Notes under the pieces: generated by a model
Told to the model about the DNA's origin: nothing
Seen by the model: the letters and a program-made list of their open reading frames with translations, nothing else
The model's database searches: none
Program-made: the position numbers and the translations under genes
Part shown: piece after piece, positions 21,611 to 33,571 of the stretch
Numbering within the stretch: the first letter of the stretch is position 1
Layout of the letters: the number at the start of each line of letters is the position of its first letter
NCBI GenBank assembly: GCA_007922225.1
Contig: ML679966.1
Location: 39,399,943-39,463,942, forward strand
DNA length: 64,000 bases
DNA from: Emydura subglobosa
Taxonomy: Eukaryota > Chordata > Testudines > Chelidae
Direction of reading: 5' to 3'

Positions 21611-23649
21611 CTGTAGGACAGCTCCTTCCTCTGGATTATTTTAGTGGGTGTTTTGTTTTGCAGCTGTAATGCTCAGACATCAGTGTACACCCAACCTTTC
21701 CTTTACCCAATATGCAGGTAGCTTTTTCATAAAGCATGTCATTATCCTTAGTGGTAAGTTGGCAGGTTTGTTCTTTATTTTTTCCCCATCACAAATCTTC
21801 ACTCTTTTTACTTACTCACTGAGCTGTGTGGTCTAGCCACTCATTAAATTTTTTCAGTCCTGTTTCCTTTGCTTCCCTACAAAAATATTAATGTCCAAGA
21901 GAAGAACACATGGTCCATTGTGTTTTACAAATACCCTCATCCTTCTCATTTTAACTATGGACTACAAAACAACATTGATCAAACTGCTCATCAAGGAAAG
22001 TGAAACTATGCATATTCATACTATGCCTCAGTGGAGACAATAAATGAAACATAACTCATTCATCAGATTTCATGTGATTACATCTCCTACCACATTATGC
22101 GTAAAAAGCAGCAATTATGCAGCTATAACTCCTATAACAACTCAGGAGAAAATATAAAAGATCAAATATATTAACTTTAAAGGAAAGTAGAGGTGAAAGA
22201 GACAACTTTCTCATTCGTGTACAAAACAGACCAAAATATTGAAAAGGCTGAATGACACAGTAAGATCAGTATGTCCAGGCTGGCTCTGGAACTAAGAAAA
22301 ATGTACAGAAGCCTACTCTATTTTAAAAGGTTTGGGAGGAGAAGGTATTTGAATTATCATGTGATCAAGCTTAAATAGTACATTTAAGTAAATTAAAAAA
22401 GCTATAGATGAAACAATGCATTTTGGTTAGCTTTCCAAATAAAAACTAGATAAGCAATATCTGTTTGTCATGTGCATTTGTGAGTGGTTCATAAACAGCA
22501 GTTATATCTATTCTAATGAATGTTTATTGTGCTTTTGTTAGCAAAAACACATTGGTGGTATACTACATCATCAAAGTGATGGGGCTTTGATGATACATTA
22601 CAGCAATATGTCATCAGGGAGACAGTACTTTGATAACGTGTTACATTAAATGCATCATCCAAAGTACCATCATTCTGAAGATAAAATGTCGTGCCAGCTG
22701 GCAGAAAGCATTATGCAGTTAGGTTTACTTTTAGATAAACTTCAGAAATGCATTCTTTCTTTAAGAAAAGAGGATACATGAGTGAGTGTGTTAACCAACA
22801 ATCTTCTATATAACTGTATTATGAAGGATCTGCTTTTTAATTAGAAATAATGATTCCAGAAGGGTTTAATGCAGTGAGGAAAAAGTAAAGGACAGAGAAT
22901 CAGATCCCCAGCTGTGGCTGAGCTGTTGCTAAGTTGTGCTGAAGCGGGCAGGAGGAAGGTGGAAGTGCCTACATATCTCACAGAGCTGGGCTTAGTGTAT
23001 TAAGTGCTAACAGATTAGGTGTTTGCAAGCCTGCTGTTGAGCATCCCCACTGCATTACCATGCTGGCATGTCCATACTGCAGTATGCAGATCCGAGTCAG
23101 TACATCAGCCTCTGTGGGCATATACCATTGTATCTCAGGGTTCCAAGCATCCTCACCAGCTGAAACCACTTTAGGGCTTGGTTCATGGTGAGTTGTGGGG
23201 GGGGACTTGTCTGTCCATCCTGCCAGAGTTGATCAGAAGGGTTTTGTGTGGTTTTAGCCCACCAACACATCCAGCTGAGCCATTTTGTGCCGCACGCTCC
23301 CAGCAGCTGGAGCCATCAACATGGACCCCAACACAGTGGAAGATCTTCTCCATCTCATGCTCTCAGTCCTATCTTAGAACACAAGCAGAGCATCTACAAG
23401 ATGCTAAGTGGATATTTCTGAAGCAATTTTTGTGCTGCAAAAGGCACCTCTAAGAGGAATACTGATGTGTTAGCTGTGACCCAGCTAGTGCTGCACTTCC
23501 CTATTAGCTTAGCTTCAGATCCCTCCCCCATATAAACTAGCATTTCTAGTGAGCAGGGCCACAAGCAGACTGGTGGGATCTCATCATCATGTGGACCTGG
23601 GATGACCAACAGTGGTCTAGATCTTTCTCATGAAGAAGCAGACATTGCT
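21611..23649. other. AT-rich non-coding DNA
   Basis: Nothing recognised up to about 22,880. The stretch 22,880-23,640 is more GC-rich, with a run of G at 23,200, but no frame carries a known motif. Confidence 0.5.
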
Positions 23650-24060
23650 GGACTTAAGATAAGTCTGTTTGTTGGTGCCTTGGGTAAGGGCCACATGGCC
23701 CTGAATTTTGGAAGTTTGATGATCCCCACTGTTTGAAGTCTTGAGTGGTTAATTGCTCCCTGTTGGGAAGGGACAAAGCCGAGCTGAGCTAAGTATGCTA
23801 CCTTGGTATAAAAAGTCACTTGCTAAGCAAATTTCAGAGCTGTGAGCAGAGGCAGCTAACAAGAGAGTTTTGGAGGGTGTTTGGAGAGGAAGTGTGAGGG
23901 GCGTTCCTTCCAGGTTCAGCTTCAGAGGGGCTTCTTTAATTCAAGGTCAAAAGATTTTATTTTTTCATCAATGGGCTCTATTTTATTCACAGGAAAAAAC
24001 CAGGACCACTTCAGATGTCCTTTGAAAGCTGTCATCCATCATGGTAAGATAATCATATAA
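23650..24060 (+). repeat. LTR-like sequence with TATA box
   Basis: An upstream block GATAAGTCTGTTTGTTGGTG...GGCCACATGGCCCTGAATTT is followed by GGTTAATTGCTCCCTGTTGG, a TATA box GGTATAAAAAGTC (23,806-23,817), then an R/U5-like region with an A/T-rich AGATTTTATTTTTTC segment. This order resembles U3-R-U5 of an LTR retrotransposon. A second, inverted copy of only the upstream block lies 455 bp away. No gag/pol sequence adjoins it. The family is unknown. Confidence 0.4.
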
Positions 24061-24194
24061 AATTCAATTGAAATGGTTTCTACATCCCCTGTATTTTTTC
24101 TGGGAGCAGAGGAGCCCCTTTTCAGTGGTCTAGACACTACCTGTGGTTTTTCAGTACTGTCAAGCAGGGAAAGTTCTGGAGAACATTAATATTC

Positions 24195-24280
24195 AGAGAC
24201 TTCAAACCGTGGGACTCATCAAACTTCCAAAATTCAGAGCCACATGGCCCTTACCAAGGTACCAACAAACAGGCTTATCT
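24195..24280 (-). repeat. Inverted copy of the 23,658-23,742 block
   Basis: AGAGACTTCAAACCGTGGGA...ATCAAACTTCCAAAATTCAG and onward to AACAAACAGGCTTATCT is the reverse complement of 23,658-23,742 with about ten differences and one 1-base indel over about 85 bp. Similarity stops abruptly at both outer ends. Confidence 0.8.
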
Positions 24281-26680
24281 CATCTGATTACTCAGGGACC
24301 TATGGCCAAGCTAGGCAGCCTGTTCACAGAGAACAAACAGTAAAAACTCAACACTCTCCAAGTTCTGCTACCTTCAAGCACAGAGTCTGCAGCTATGCCC
24401 TCCAATGCTCTTCAGTTAGCTGCCTCTGTTTCATCAGACAACATGGAACTTTCACCATCAAGGCCAGCCTTCCATTAAACCTACTCCCTCTGTTTTTCAG
24501 CTTGAGTGAGATGAAGGAACCTATAAGCTGAGTTTATGGGAGCCGCTATAACTATGTGTGATGTTCTGACTTTTTAAATATTTGGACTCTGTGCTCCCTC
24601 TGAGACAGAGCCTCACTCTGATTTTAGTTTCAGTTAGGTGTCAGAACAATAATGCTACCACATCAACCAGCTGTGTTCCTCTCAGCTACGCTCTGTGTCT
24701 ATTTCCTTCTCTGTAGGGTCTGAACCTAACACTATGGAAACTGGAAACAAAATCTTCCCCTTAACCCTTTTCCCCAACCTCTTTTCTTGTGTGAAGAACA
24801 CCTACAGACATCCTAGATACTCCAATATCTAAATACAGAAAATCTATACATCAGCCATCAGGCATGCTTCGTTTCCCAAATCTAACCAAGAGTAACCTTC
24901 AAGAGGTGTCAGACCATGATGGAAAGGTAGCCATGTCAACAGCAGAACTAGGTTCTGGGTGTGGGAGTGGGGCCCTACTCAAAAGGTTATCTCATATACA
25001 TGGAGAGAGATGGTGTGTCTCCTCCACAGGCACCATCTGGAGTAGAAAAGCTGTAGAAAGTGAGATTTCATATACAGCCCTCAGGTGCTTTCCCCCCAGG
25101 AAGTGCTAGGCCATGGCAGAAATGTGGCAGTTGCAGTAGCAGTTTCTGGATATAAGCAGGGAGTGCGATGTCTTATATATTCAAGAGATAACAAAAAATA
25201 TGGGGACTATGTTATTTGACTATATGTTTTAAGTGGAATCAACACCAATATAAAAGATGGTCATTAAAAGTAATTTGACTCTGTTGGCTAATTTTCTCAG
25301 TCCTCAGCTTTGATCAGCTGAATAAAAAAATCAGTGGCATTGGATGAAAAATTTAAAAAGCCGTCTGTAAGAGAGTCCACCTATGTTTTTCTCCCAGATG
25401 TTGAGAGTCCCTGGCCACACCCAATTCTCTACACTGGGTGTCTTATGTTCAGGCCCCAGTTTTAGTCCGTGCAAGGGGGACCTCCCCCTCTGCAGGCCTT
25501 GTTATGTATCTTCCCATGAGGGATAAAAAAGAAAATATATGTTTCAGTACAGCCAAGAATAACATTTTCCCAGAGCCAATTAAAAGGGGGAAAAGTCAGC
25601 AGTACCTTCTTATTTTGCACCTGTCTGCATAGTGATTTTCTTGGAATCCTGATGACAGGGTAGCTGAATTGGGCTCACTCGGTCAGGCTTACCCTGGGAG
25701 TTTGCTGCATTCCCCGTAGAGTTGGAGGTGGAGAACTCCTTGATGGCAGCTCCTCCTGAGGTTTCAGGAATCACTCCAGCCATTTTCTGCTGAGGCTGAT
25801 CTCGCCCCCTAGCTGGCTGCAGTTTCCTCTTTTTTAAAGGCCTCCTCCACTACCATACGTGATTGACAGAGCCAGATAGGTTGGCTAACTCCACACACAG
25901 AGTGCCTCTGGCGCCTTCCTCATCAGTGTGGGTCTATGCACTCTACCACACTGTCAATGCAGCAAAGCAGGGAAGTCTGTCTGGAATTTTCATTCACAGC
26001 ACTGAGTCAATCATGAGTTGGTTAATGCATCAATAAATAACTTCAAAGACTAACAATTACCCCTTTGGTACTGTAGAAGGATCGTTATAATATTGTGTCA
26101 CTTTATAACCGAAGAGTGCCCAGTGCATTCCAAATTACAAGCTCAGCAACCTGCTCATCTCCGTTTTTGTTCTGGATATCACAGCTTAGCACCTGGTTTA
26201 AATTTATATGTAAAAATGTTGTGAACTATAGACATTTACAGTTCTGCTTGAGAATTCAATTTGAATAATAGTCATTTACAAATTCATATTTCCTTCTGCA
26301 TCACTAGAAGTTAAACATCATTCAGCTGCTTCAATTAACTGATGTGACACTAAGATCTTTTCAAACAAAAAGGCAGTGATAGAAACATGTTAGAATGGAA
26401 ATGTATAGACATACTGTAACATATGATTTCGAATACACCGTGATCATAGTCATCTGCTACAATTTCAACACTAACAATGCAAAACAAAAACCTTCAGCAG
26501 AATAAATACACAACAGGAAGGAATGAAGACAAATTACATTCTCAAAGTGCATTTATTGCTAATGTATTTTGCAGCACGTAAGAGCTTTAGTTCATGTCAG
26601 GAGCAAAAAGTATCAAGCCCCAAGTTAAGGATGCTTTTTCCTGAGCCTATAACTGCATAATCCTTACTTATTAACATAGA
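24281..26680. other. Non-coding interval, mixed composition
   Basis: About 24,300-25,960 is somewhat richer in GC, with scattered open frames of 60-95 codons and no motif. From 25,960 it is AT-rich. Nothing is assigned. Confidence 0.45.
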
Positions 26681-26777
26681 ATCTGGTTCTGTAACCCACT
26701 AGTTCCACTGATTTCAATGACACTACTCACAAGAATAAGGACTACTCAACTGAGTAATGACTGAAGGACTGGACCCC
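26681..26777. repeat. Ancient foldback repeat of the CCATTGA-TTTCAATGG type
   Basis: ATCTGGTTCTGTAACCCACT, then CACTGATTTCAATGACACTA, ACTACTCA and GGACTGGACCCC form an imperfect palindrome centred near ATTTCAATGA. This is a well-known amniote short repeat whose arms read as TCACTCAGTAC-like steps. Eroded. Confidence 0.45.
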
Positions 26778-27729
26778 TATTTTGTAAAGACTTGCATGAT
26801 CATATTGGGCCAATTCCTGGAATCTTGACCTGCGAGTTTTGATTGAGGCCATGATTATGATGTACTATATTACTGTTACTGGACACATGCAGCACAGTCT
26901 AATTTTGAAGCATTTCATGGGCTGTTTGTGAAAAGTCACCACTTAACTTGTTTGATCCCACTTTCCAACCACAAGAATTGGGAGCCTAATCCAAAATCAC
27001 TGAAGCAGTGGCAGTCTTTAATTGAGTTCAGGGGGCTTAGACTGAGGTCTCACACATAGTGCTCATTCATATCCATGAACAGGACAACAGTTACATTTGC
27101 ATAAAGCACACTAAATGATGCTAAAGATACATAATCTATTATTGTAAAGGAAGTCTATGGCTATATTTGTGCAACTGAAAATGTCATAGTTACCTTTGGG
27201 GAGGTAAATCTACCTTCTGGAACTGATAACTGGCCATTTCAATATTTTTTTAAAGAGGCGTGGTAAACCAGAACACACATTGGACAATGGTTGACAATCT
27301 TGCTGTCATTACATATGACACCGATTACAACCAGGATGTAAAAACATTGCCATAAGTTACTTCTCACTTATCCTTCTTATCCCTAAGAACAGCTTACAGG
27401 ATGATGATATGATTGTATTGGAAAGAGAAGCCTTAGACCTTGTGTATCAGCAGATCAATTCAAAGCATCTTTTAAGATATATCCTGTGATAGAGAAAATA
27501 TAAGATTACCTAAGAAGAAAACAGATAAACATTGGAAAACAATGATCCAGATGTTTTTCAATTTCTTTCACACGGGACTTCAATGGAGCAATACCAATTT
27601 ACACCAGCAAAGGATATGACCCACTATATCCATTACATGCTGTATACATAGTCTAATTATACCTCCTAAGAGAACACTAAAGTAATTTCAATTTGCTTTT
27701 AAAAAAGTCTTAGTAAAAATCTCTGAGTC
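26778..27729. other. AT-rich non-coding DNA
   Basis: Contains weak further traces of the short foldback repeats (about 26,985-27,050 and 27,570-27,620, the latter CAATGGAGCAATACCAATTT). No gene recognised. Confidence 0.4.
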
Positions 27730-28510
27730 TTTTTTTGGTTAACTGCATATGAAGGATTCAAAAGCTGAGTATGCTATAAAATTCTGTGTTACTTGTCATA
27801 TGCACAATAAACATGTGGTACCATTATATCCAGTTCCCTTTCCTGATTCTGCATCGGCACAGATTGCTGTTGAGACTGTAGGAACTTTTGAAATAACACA
27901 GGTGAATTGCCAATATGCTATTACTATAATCAATTACATTAGTAAGCAGCTAAAGATACCCCTTTCTTTCCCAGGTTACCTCCAAAATGGTAATCATTCT
28001 TGTTAATAAGTTTCAGTCATGAAGGAAATCTGAGGGGGAAAGTCTCTGACAATGGACTTCAGTTTATAACTGTGGAATCTGAAGAATTTTTGAAGGAGAG
28101 AATTATTAAGCATATTCTTCTAACTATTTTCTTCAGGCCAATGGGGATATAGAACATTCTAACTGAGTTTTGAAAGACTGTTTGCAACCTGCTGACCGAG
28201 GACAGCCATAGAAATCATTTGCCAGAGATTTCTTACAGAGCTACTGCATCAATTGTCAAGAAAACAAAAAATCAAAAGAAAATCAGAAATTATCACATGG
28301 GAGGAATATGGAGACCAGATTCAATGTTGATGTTTCACAGAAGGCTACATCGGACAAAACGACATAAAACAATTCAGCAAAACAGCATGACAAAATCAAA
28401 ATAAAAGTAAATGGATATACGGGTGGATACCATAATGCCAAATATCCAGAACTGCAGTGTGGCTCTTTGTAAGAAGAATAAGAAAACCCAGACCATTCAA
28501 GAATAATCCC
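27730..28510 (+). pseudogene. Ty3/gypsy integrase fragment, plus strand
   Basis: The frame at 27,749-28,006 reads FCVTCHMHNKHVVPLYPVPF then TVGTFEITQVNCQYAITIIN. This is the C-x2-C end of the H2C2 finger, the P-L-x-P-V-P-F-P linker and the start of the integrase core (usually L-D-I-V-G-P-F-E, here with the first Asp changed to Thr). Further on KVSDNGLQFITVES (about 28,035-28,075) gives the second acidic block D-N-G-x-Q-F. HRTKRHKTIQQNSMTKSK lies where the C-terminal domain is expected. Stops and frameshifts break it. A purine-rich tract at 28,758-28,786 could be its polypurine tract. It is the same broad family as the 13-18 kb element but in the opposite orientation and without LTRs that I can see. 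Confidence 0.7.
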
Positions 28511-30050
28511 AGCACAATCAAACTGTACTGATGCTCTTTAGATTTGGGGAGTGGGAGGACAAAGGTGGACTCTTACATGAAAGGTACCAGATGGGAAAAT
28601 ATAGAATGTTGCACATCTTGTTCTTTCATCTCAGGAAGGATGAAATTCACCCTTGTGCAGACTCCAAATCAAAACCGCTTAAGCTAGGCCTGTTCTATGG
28701 CTAAGTCTTTAGTCTTTAAAACTAAATTAGCATATTTCAAAAAAAGAAATTTACTTATTGTGGAGGAAGGAAAAGGGAGATGGAGGACATTGTGGTTCCC
28801 TATCAGCAGACTGAGGAGCAGACATTTGAGTACAATTTTCAAAAGTTCAAAAGGGAATTAGGCACCCAACTTTCATTGGTACTTCAGAAAATTGTACCCT
28901 TTATAAATACGTCATTATTTTATTATAAAAATGAAAATTTCCTTTCTTTGATATTGCAGTTAAACTAGACCTTTTACAAAGAGGATGCAGTATTATATTT
29001 TTTTAAAAGCCTTCTAAATTCACACAACCTTAATCTGAAGCAATTTTCCAGTTAAAGGAGCCTTTGCATATCTGTCATTTAGATCAAAGAAATTGTCTAA
29101 TTGTCCATCTGGGTCATATTAGGCAATGCTTAAATAACCTATTCAGCAAGAATTCCTACTGAATAAGCAAACTATTGATGCAAGGATTGATTTTTGTATT
29201 CAGATGTTGATACAGCTCAGTTGTTTGAGTACTGTTGCTTAACATGCTCATTAAGGGAGCCAGCTTAATAATGTTAAAGTTAATTGTTGAATGATTTATT
29301 CAAAAAAATAATGAAAATGTATAGCAATAGAGCTGCTTGAATAAAAAAAACCATGTTCACAAACGAATTTTTCAAAGTGGCAATATTATTTGGCTAAACT
29401 GCAATGAATAGTTCACCAAGCTCTATTGTTCATAAGGTAGAAAGTTGCATTTTAAGAAAGCAGTTAAAAATTAAAAGGGATGTTAATGAATATAATGTTG
29501 GTGTAAAGAATGCCATTTTAGCCATGGCATGAAAGCAAGGGAATAAGGTGGCTGTGACTAAACTCAGGTTAGGTCCAAATTATGGCTGACCCTGTGGAAA
29601 TGCATGTGTGGGATGAGAGGATCCCTACCTCTGTGCCAGCGCACCAATGCAAGAATCAGCCATAAAGCAGCTAACACTCCTTGAGAACAAGGGGATTCTG
29701 TTAGCACAGCTAAAAATGCTGTGTATCCCCAAAGCGGTGTGTCTCTGCAGTTTGGGGCATTGGCAGCGAGCTGGCACCTTCTGCACCCACGAGCATGGAA
29801 AAAACAAGACTTAGTGGAACTCATGATACATCTTTTTGTTCAGATGTAACAATTGCTGCTACCAAGCACCCTCGTTTCTATCACTGTCAGAGGCTTTATG
29901 TCTTAACTAAGCATACTGCTCCATTAGGTCACCTCTCAGGCTCTACAGGCTCTAGTCACCATCCACCCAAGTACCCATAATTTATTGCCTAGTAAAGGAC
30001 AGTAACAAACAATTTCAGATATAAAAAACTGCAGTCATTTAGGAAACAAA
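28511..30050. other. AT-rich non-coding DNA with one GC-richer patch
   Basis: The patch at 29,565-29,830 has open frames on the minus strand but no motif. It may be an old dispersed repeat of unknown family. Confidence 0.4.
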
Positions 30051-30051
30051 T

Positions 30052-30122
30052 GCCTGATTCAAAGGCCATTGAAGTTAGTGGAAAGACTTCCAATGATTCC
30101 AGTAGACTTCAGATCAAGGCCC
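30052..30122. repeat. Ancient foldback repeat
   Basis: GCCTGATTCAAAGGCCATTG then AAGTTAGTGGAAAGACTTCC and AGTAGACTTCAGATCAAGGC form an imperfect 71-bp palindrome: GCCTGAT at one end pairs with ATCAAGGC at the other, and GAAGTTAGTGG with CCAGTAGACTTC. This is the same fossil type as 3,098-3,167. Confidence 0.6.
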
Positions 30123-31539
30123 AACTGCGTATTTGTAGCAGGTGTCAGCCATCAAATTTTGCTTGATTTTTTTTCTGCCTGTTCACGAAGGCTTAGAGTT
30201 CGTCTTATGTGTATGTCAGTTATATCTTTTGTTATTCATAGACATACTGCAGCTATATTTTATTGAAATGTGTTGCTTCCAAGGTTACAGTAACTATAAA
30301 TACTTCTGAGAAAATCAAATGGCTCTATCACCCTTGGAAATAGTTTACCATAGGACTAATATGATGACAGCCATTTTATTGTTGCTTTGTGCACCTGGAT
30401 ATCCTGTGGAAACCACTCTCAACAATATCTCAGGAGAAGTTCACATAGAATTAACTCCATCTGACTTTATCTGCTGAAATTCACAGCTCACTTAATATCT
30501 TATGAACACAAGTATGTTTTGAATAGGAAAACATTTCTATATCACAGAGCTCTTATATATTCTGATTGTGATTACAGTGTAAGTAATTTCTCAAAATGCC
30601 AGACAGTTTCTTATCAAAATGAGAATGACACAAGATGCACCTTGTCTTGTGTGACTTTGAACCTCAGACTAAGTCATTGTATTCCGTAAATTAAAAAGTA
30701 AATTTTTGCGGGTACTTTGCACCAGATTTATTCCCTTGCTAGTACCTGCACTGTCAGTTGTCTCCATCCCCTACTGTGATATAATGAACAATTCATAGAA
30801 AATAAACCATGTAAAAAATAATATTTCTCTCCTATTTTTTGTTTTAACAATAGTGATTTGAGATTATCAATAAAATTGTCCATACAAAACTACAGGGAGA
30901 ATGTTACACACACAAAATTATTTGGTCTCAGAGGGTGAGTAATTATAGAATTCAGAGCAAGTGCTGTTTGTTGTAGCTGCTTTCATTTGTAACACCATCT
31001 GTAAATCTTCTTCCTCAATTCTTCTTCTCTGATTAATAGCACCACCTCCAAACAAAATAAATGAAGCCAGTACTCAACACGTGACTAAAGTACAGATTAA
31101 ATTATTTGTATCATATAATCCAATATGTTGTGATTCAGAGGGGAAACACTAACAATTATTGGTTATGCTGAGTGTGAAAATATTTATTAAGCTCCTGCAA
31201 ACTGTCGTCAAGTGAGATTTCTAATGCAATCCTATCTATTCAAGAATAAACTGCATTGCAGTTATACTGCTCACTACTTGTGATCATTTAGCTATTGAAT
31301 TTGGATCAAACCTTACTTCCCAAAAAGACAGTGACAATGGGGCTTTTGGCTGTAAGGATCAGAATGGAAATCATTGGGTGTGATATTCTGAAGAAATAAA
31401 GAATTCTGTAATTTTTTAAGTCATGGAGAAGCAGGTAAAGAATGTTACAGCTTGGTAAAATGTCACTTGGAGACCATTATTTCCAGACAAAAACTTTGTT
31501 AAGATAGAATTCAAGATTCAAGGTCCCAGTGTCATTGGG
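30123..31539. other. AT-rich non-coding DNA
   Basis: If the adjoining DIRS-like element were complete, its tyrosine recombinase would lie here on the minus strand. I looked for it and could not read one, so that part is deleted or too decayed. Confidence 0.4.
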
Positions 31540-31900
31540 GAATTGCCCATGGATCCCTGAGCTCCCAGAGTTCCCAGAATCTGTCATCCTGAAATCCGGA
31601 GAGCATCAGCAACACCCTTATATGCTACTGGGACATGCACTTGATGAAAAATGATGTTTAACTGCAGGCAATGTAAAATGAAGGCCCTCACCAGCCTCGT
31701 TACCTGAGCAGTCTTAACTTACTGTCTATTTACAATATGAATCACAAGTTAGTTGCCACACCATAAACGGATTTTCTTGTTCTGAAAATTTTCTCCCCAG
31801 CTCATGACTACTACCAGCGTAGGAAAAAATAAGAAAGATGATGTCTCCTATTCTACCCTGAGCCACCCAGCTTTCTGTCCATACCACTCCCCTTGAAAAT
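31540..31900 (-). pseudogene. DIRS-like RNase H remnant
   Basis: One minus-strand frame gives SFLFFPTLVVVMSWGENFQN then KKIRLWCGN, VIHIVNRQ, LVRAFILHCLQLNI and HVPVAYKGVADALRISG. These match the blocks L-E-x-F-P-I-V-V-A, W-G-x-x-x-x-N-K-x-I-x-x-x-C-D-N, H-I-I-N, L-V-R-x-x-x-L-x-C-L and H-V-P-G-x-x-N-x-x-A-D-A-L-S-R. The catalytic D of C-D-N has become G. Three stops lie in the frame. Confidence 0.7.
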
Positions 31901-32236
31901 AAACCCCAAAACCTAGACCAACCAAGGACTCAGATTGTACGTGCAGCTCAGTCTTGAGCAACCAGTCTGAACACCATATCAAAACTCCCATTGAACTCTT
32001 GAATGAATCTTTTGCACGCTTCTAAGTCTTCCTTCATTCCGATAAAGTGGCAGGAGTTTCACACTCCAGTGGTGGCAAATGCCAGACGGGCACAAAATGC
32101 CTGACCAGGAGCTATCACCCAGTGTGCAAAGTTTAGGTGCTACATGATCACCTGTAGTTCCCGCAGAGTAAATTTCTTTTCCCCTTTCAGAGCCCCTATC
32201 AGAGCCTTGACCAATTCCAACTTCTATATAGGTAAC

Positions 32237-32900
32237 CTAGAAACCACAAGCTGAGTCCATTTCAATGCCCAGGTATGTTAAACTTTGGGCAGAACTTTGT
32301 TTTTCTGTGGCAAGGGGAACCCCAAGACATTTGACTAGCTTCTGAAATGCTTGAAGCATGTATTCACAGTTGCCTGTCCCTAATCTTCCTGCATATAAGA
32401 CAACATTGAGATTGTGCATAAGACTGGCCTGTATCATGCAGTGCACTATCCCCGACTCCAACATGGAATTGCATCCTCCGAAAGTGGCCCATGATACCGA
32501 GCACCCCATGAGCATGGCTTTATCAAAATAGTGATAGCCTTCAAACTGAAATTCAAGCAAGTTAAAGTCCCTGGGAGACACCAGAAGCAATTGGAATGAG
32601 GACTTGAACGTAGCATTTTGCCAACATTGTTCCAGGGCCACACTCCTTAAACATGGCTTCCGCAGCATCAAATTATGAGTATCTCACTGAACACAGTTAG
32701 GTGTCAATATAATCATTTACCAATGAGCCCTGGGGGTAGGCCAGGTCATGAATAAGCCTACATTCCCCCTTCACTTTCTTCAGTACCACACTCAGGGGAT
32801 ATATGCACAAACCTGGGAAGGTAATTGCTAATCTTCCTGCTGCCACCTCTAAGGTGATCTCTGGACTTTCTATATGCTCAAAGCCTTTATCAGACTTCAA
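32237..32900 (-). pseudogene. DIRS-like reverse transcriptase remnant, active site lost
   Basis: The upstream frame (32,697-32,900) has LSVVLKKVKGECRLIHDLAY, the P-x-G-V-V-x-K-K and F-R-L-I-H-H-L-S-Y-P block. The downstream frame (32,237-32,671) has FQLLLVSPRDFNLLEFQFEG, then YYFDKA-like HYFDKAMLMGCSVSWATF and GVPLATEKQS...LTYLGIEMDS. Where the family has H-Y-L-D-D-F-L-F, this copy reads HNLNVVLY, so both catalytic Asp codons are substituted (Asn and Val). The enzyme would be inactive even without the frameshifts. Confidence 0.75.
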
Positions 32901-32909
32901 GTTCTCTGC

Positions 32910-33571
32910 TCAAGAATGGCACCTCACACCTTCATAGAGGATTTGAAAACAGGCCAAAAATCTGTTGCATAAATAAACAATGTTGTTTGTTTTTTTTTTG
33001 TTGGGGGTAGTCCTATAACTAATTCCATATCCCTGTATCTTAACTGGAGAAGGAGCCTTTTCCATGGTTCCTGCCTCTCCCTGTAACATCTCCTGAAGCA
33101 CTGAGGCCTTGCAAATCCCCCTTCTTACAGCCTTGATGGAACAACCATTAACCCCATAACAGAAGAGTGTACTATGCTGACCCGCGCACATCCTACAGCA
33201 GTGTTTCTACCTGCCTTGGGTTCAAAAATGTTTCCCATCATTAATGCAAAGTACACATTGGCTTTTATATTTGTATTTTGAAAAGGAGATTTTTGGCATT
33301 GGGAACCCGCTGTCTGTGAATACCAGCCAGGCAGGGCGGTAAGGAGTCATACCTCCAGCCAAAGTTCTTGGTCTATTTTATCCCAGGGTAAATCACGCTC
33401 CTCTGCCTTCTGCTGTCTAAATTCTCTGTCATACCTTAACCATGCAACCCCACCAAAGATAACACAAGCCCTTATTATTAAATCCTCATGCTTGAGGAAG
33501 GAACTACCCCTCTTGGGGATCCTCATGCAAAATATACTTTCAGAAAGGCAAAAGGCTGCAGACCAGTTCAA
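32910..33571 (-). pseudogene. DIRS-like gag remnant with zinc knuckle
   Basis: The minus-strand frame 33,347-33,571 reads GGVAWLRYDREFRQQKAEER then WDKIDQELWLEV, the W-L-x-Y-D-x-x-F-R ... W-x-x-I-D-x-x-L-W-L block seen in gag-like proteins of such elements. The frame 32,910-33,191 begins MCAGQHSTLFC, preceded by CCR, giving a C-x2-C-x-x-x-H-x4-C type zinc knuckle. Position upstream of the RT agrees with gag. Confidence 0.6.

Larger units (their letters stand above)
31540..33571 (-). mobile_element. DIRS-like (tyrosine-recombinase type) retrotransposon fragment
   Basis: On the minus strand three neighbouring blocks follow in order: a gag-like part with a W-L-R-Y-D-x-x-F-R motif and a zinc knuckle, an RT, and an RNase H ending in the V-P-x(5)-G-V-A-D-A-L block. 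The RT and RNase H have the sequence style of DIRS-type elements rather than gypsy, for example GECRLIHDLAYPQGSLVND and the MGCSVSWATF block. The recombinase, inverted terminal repeats and internal complementary region that define a full DIRS element are not found, so class assignment rests on RT/RNase H text. Several stops and frameshifts. Confidence 0.7.
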
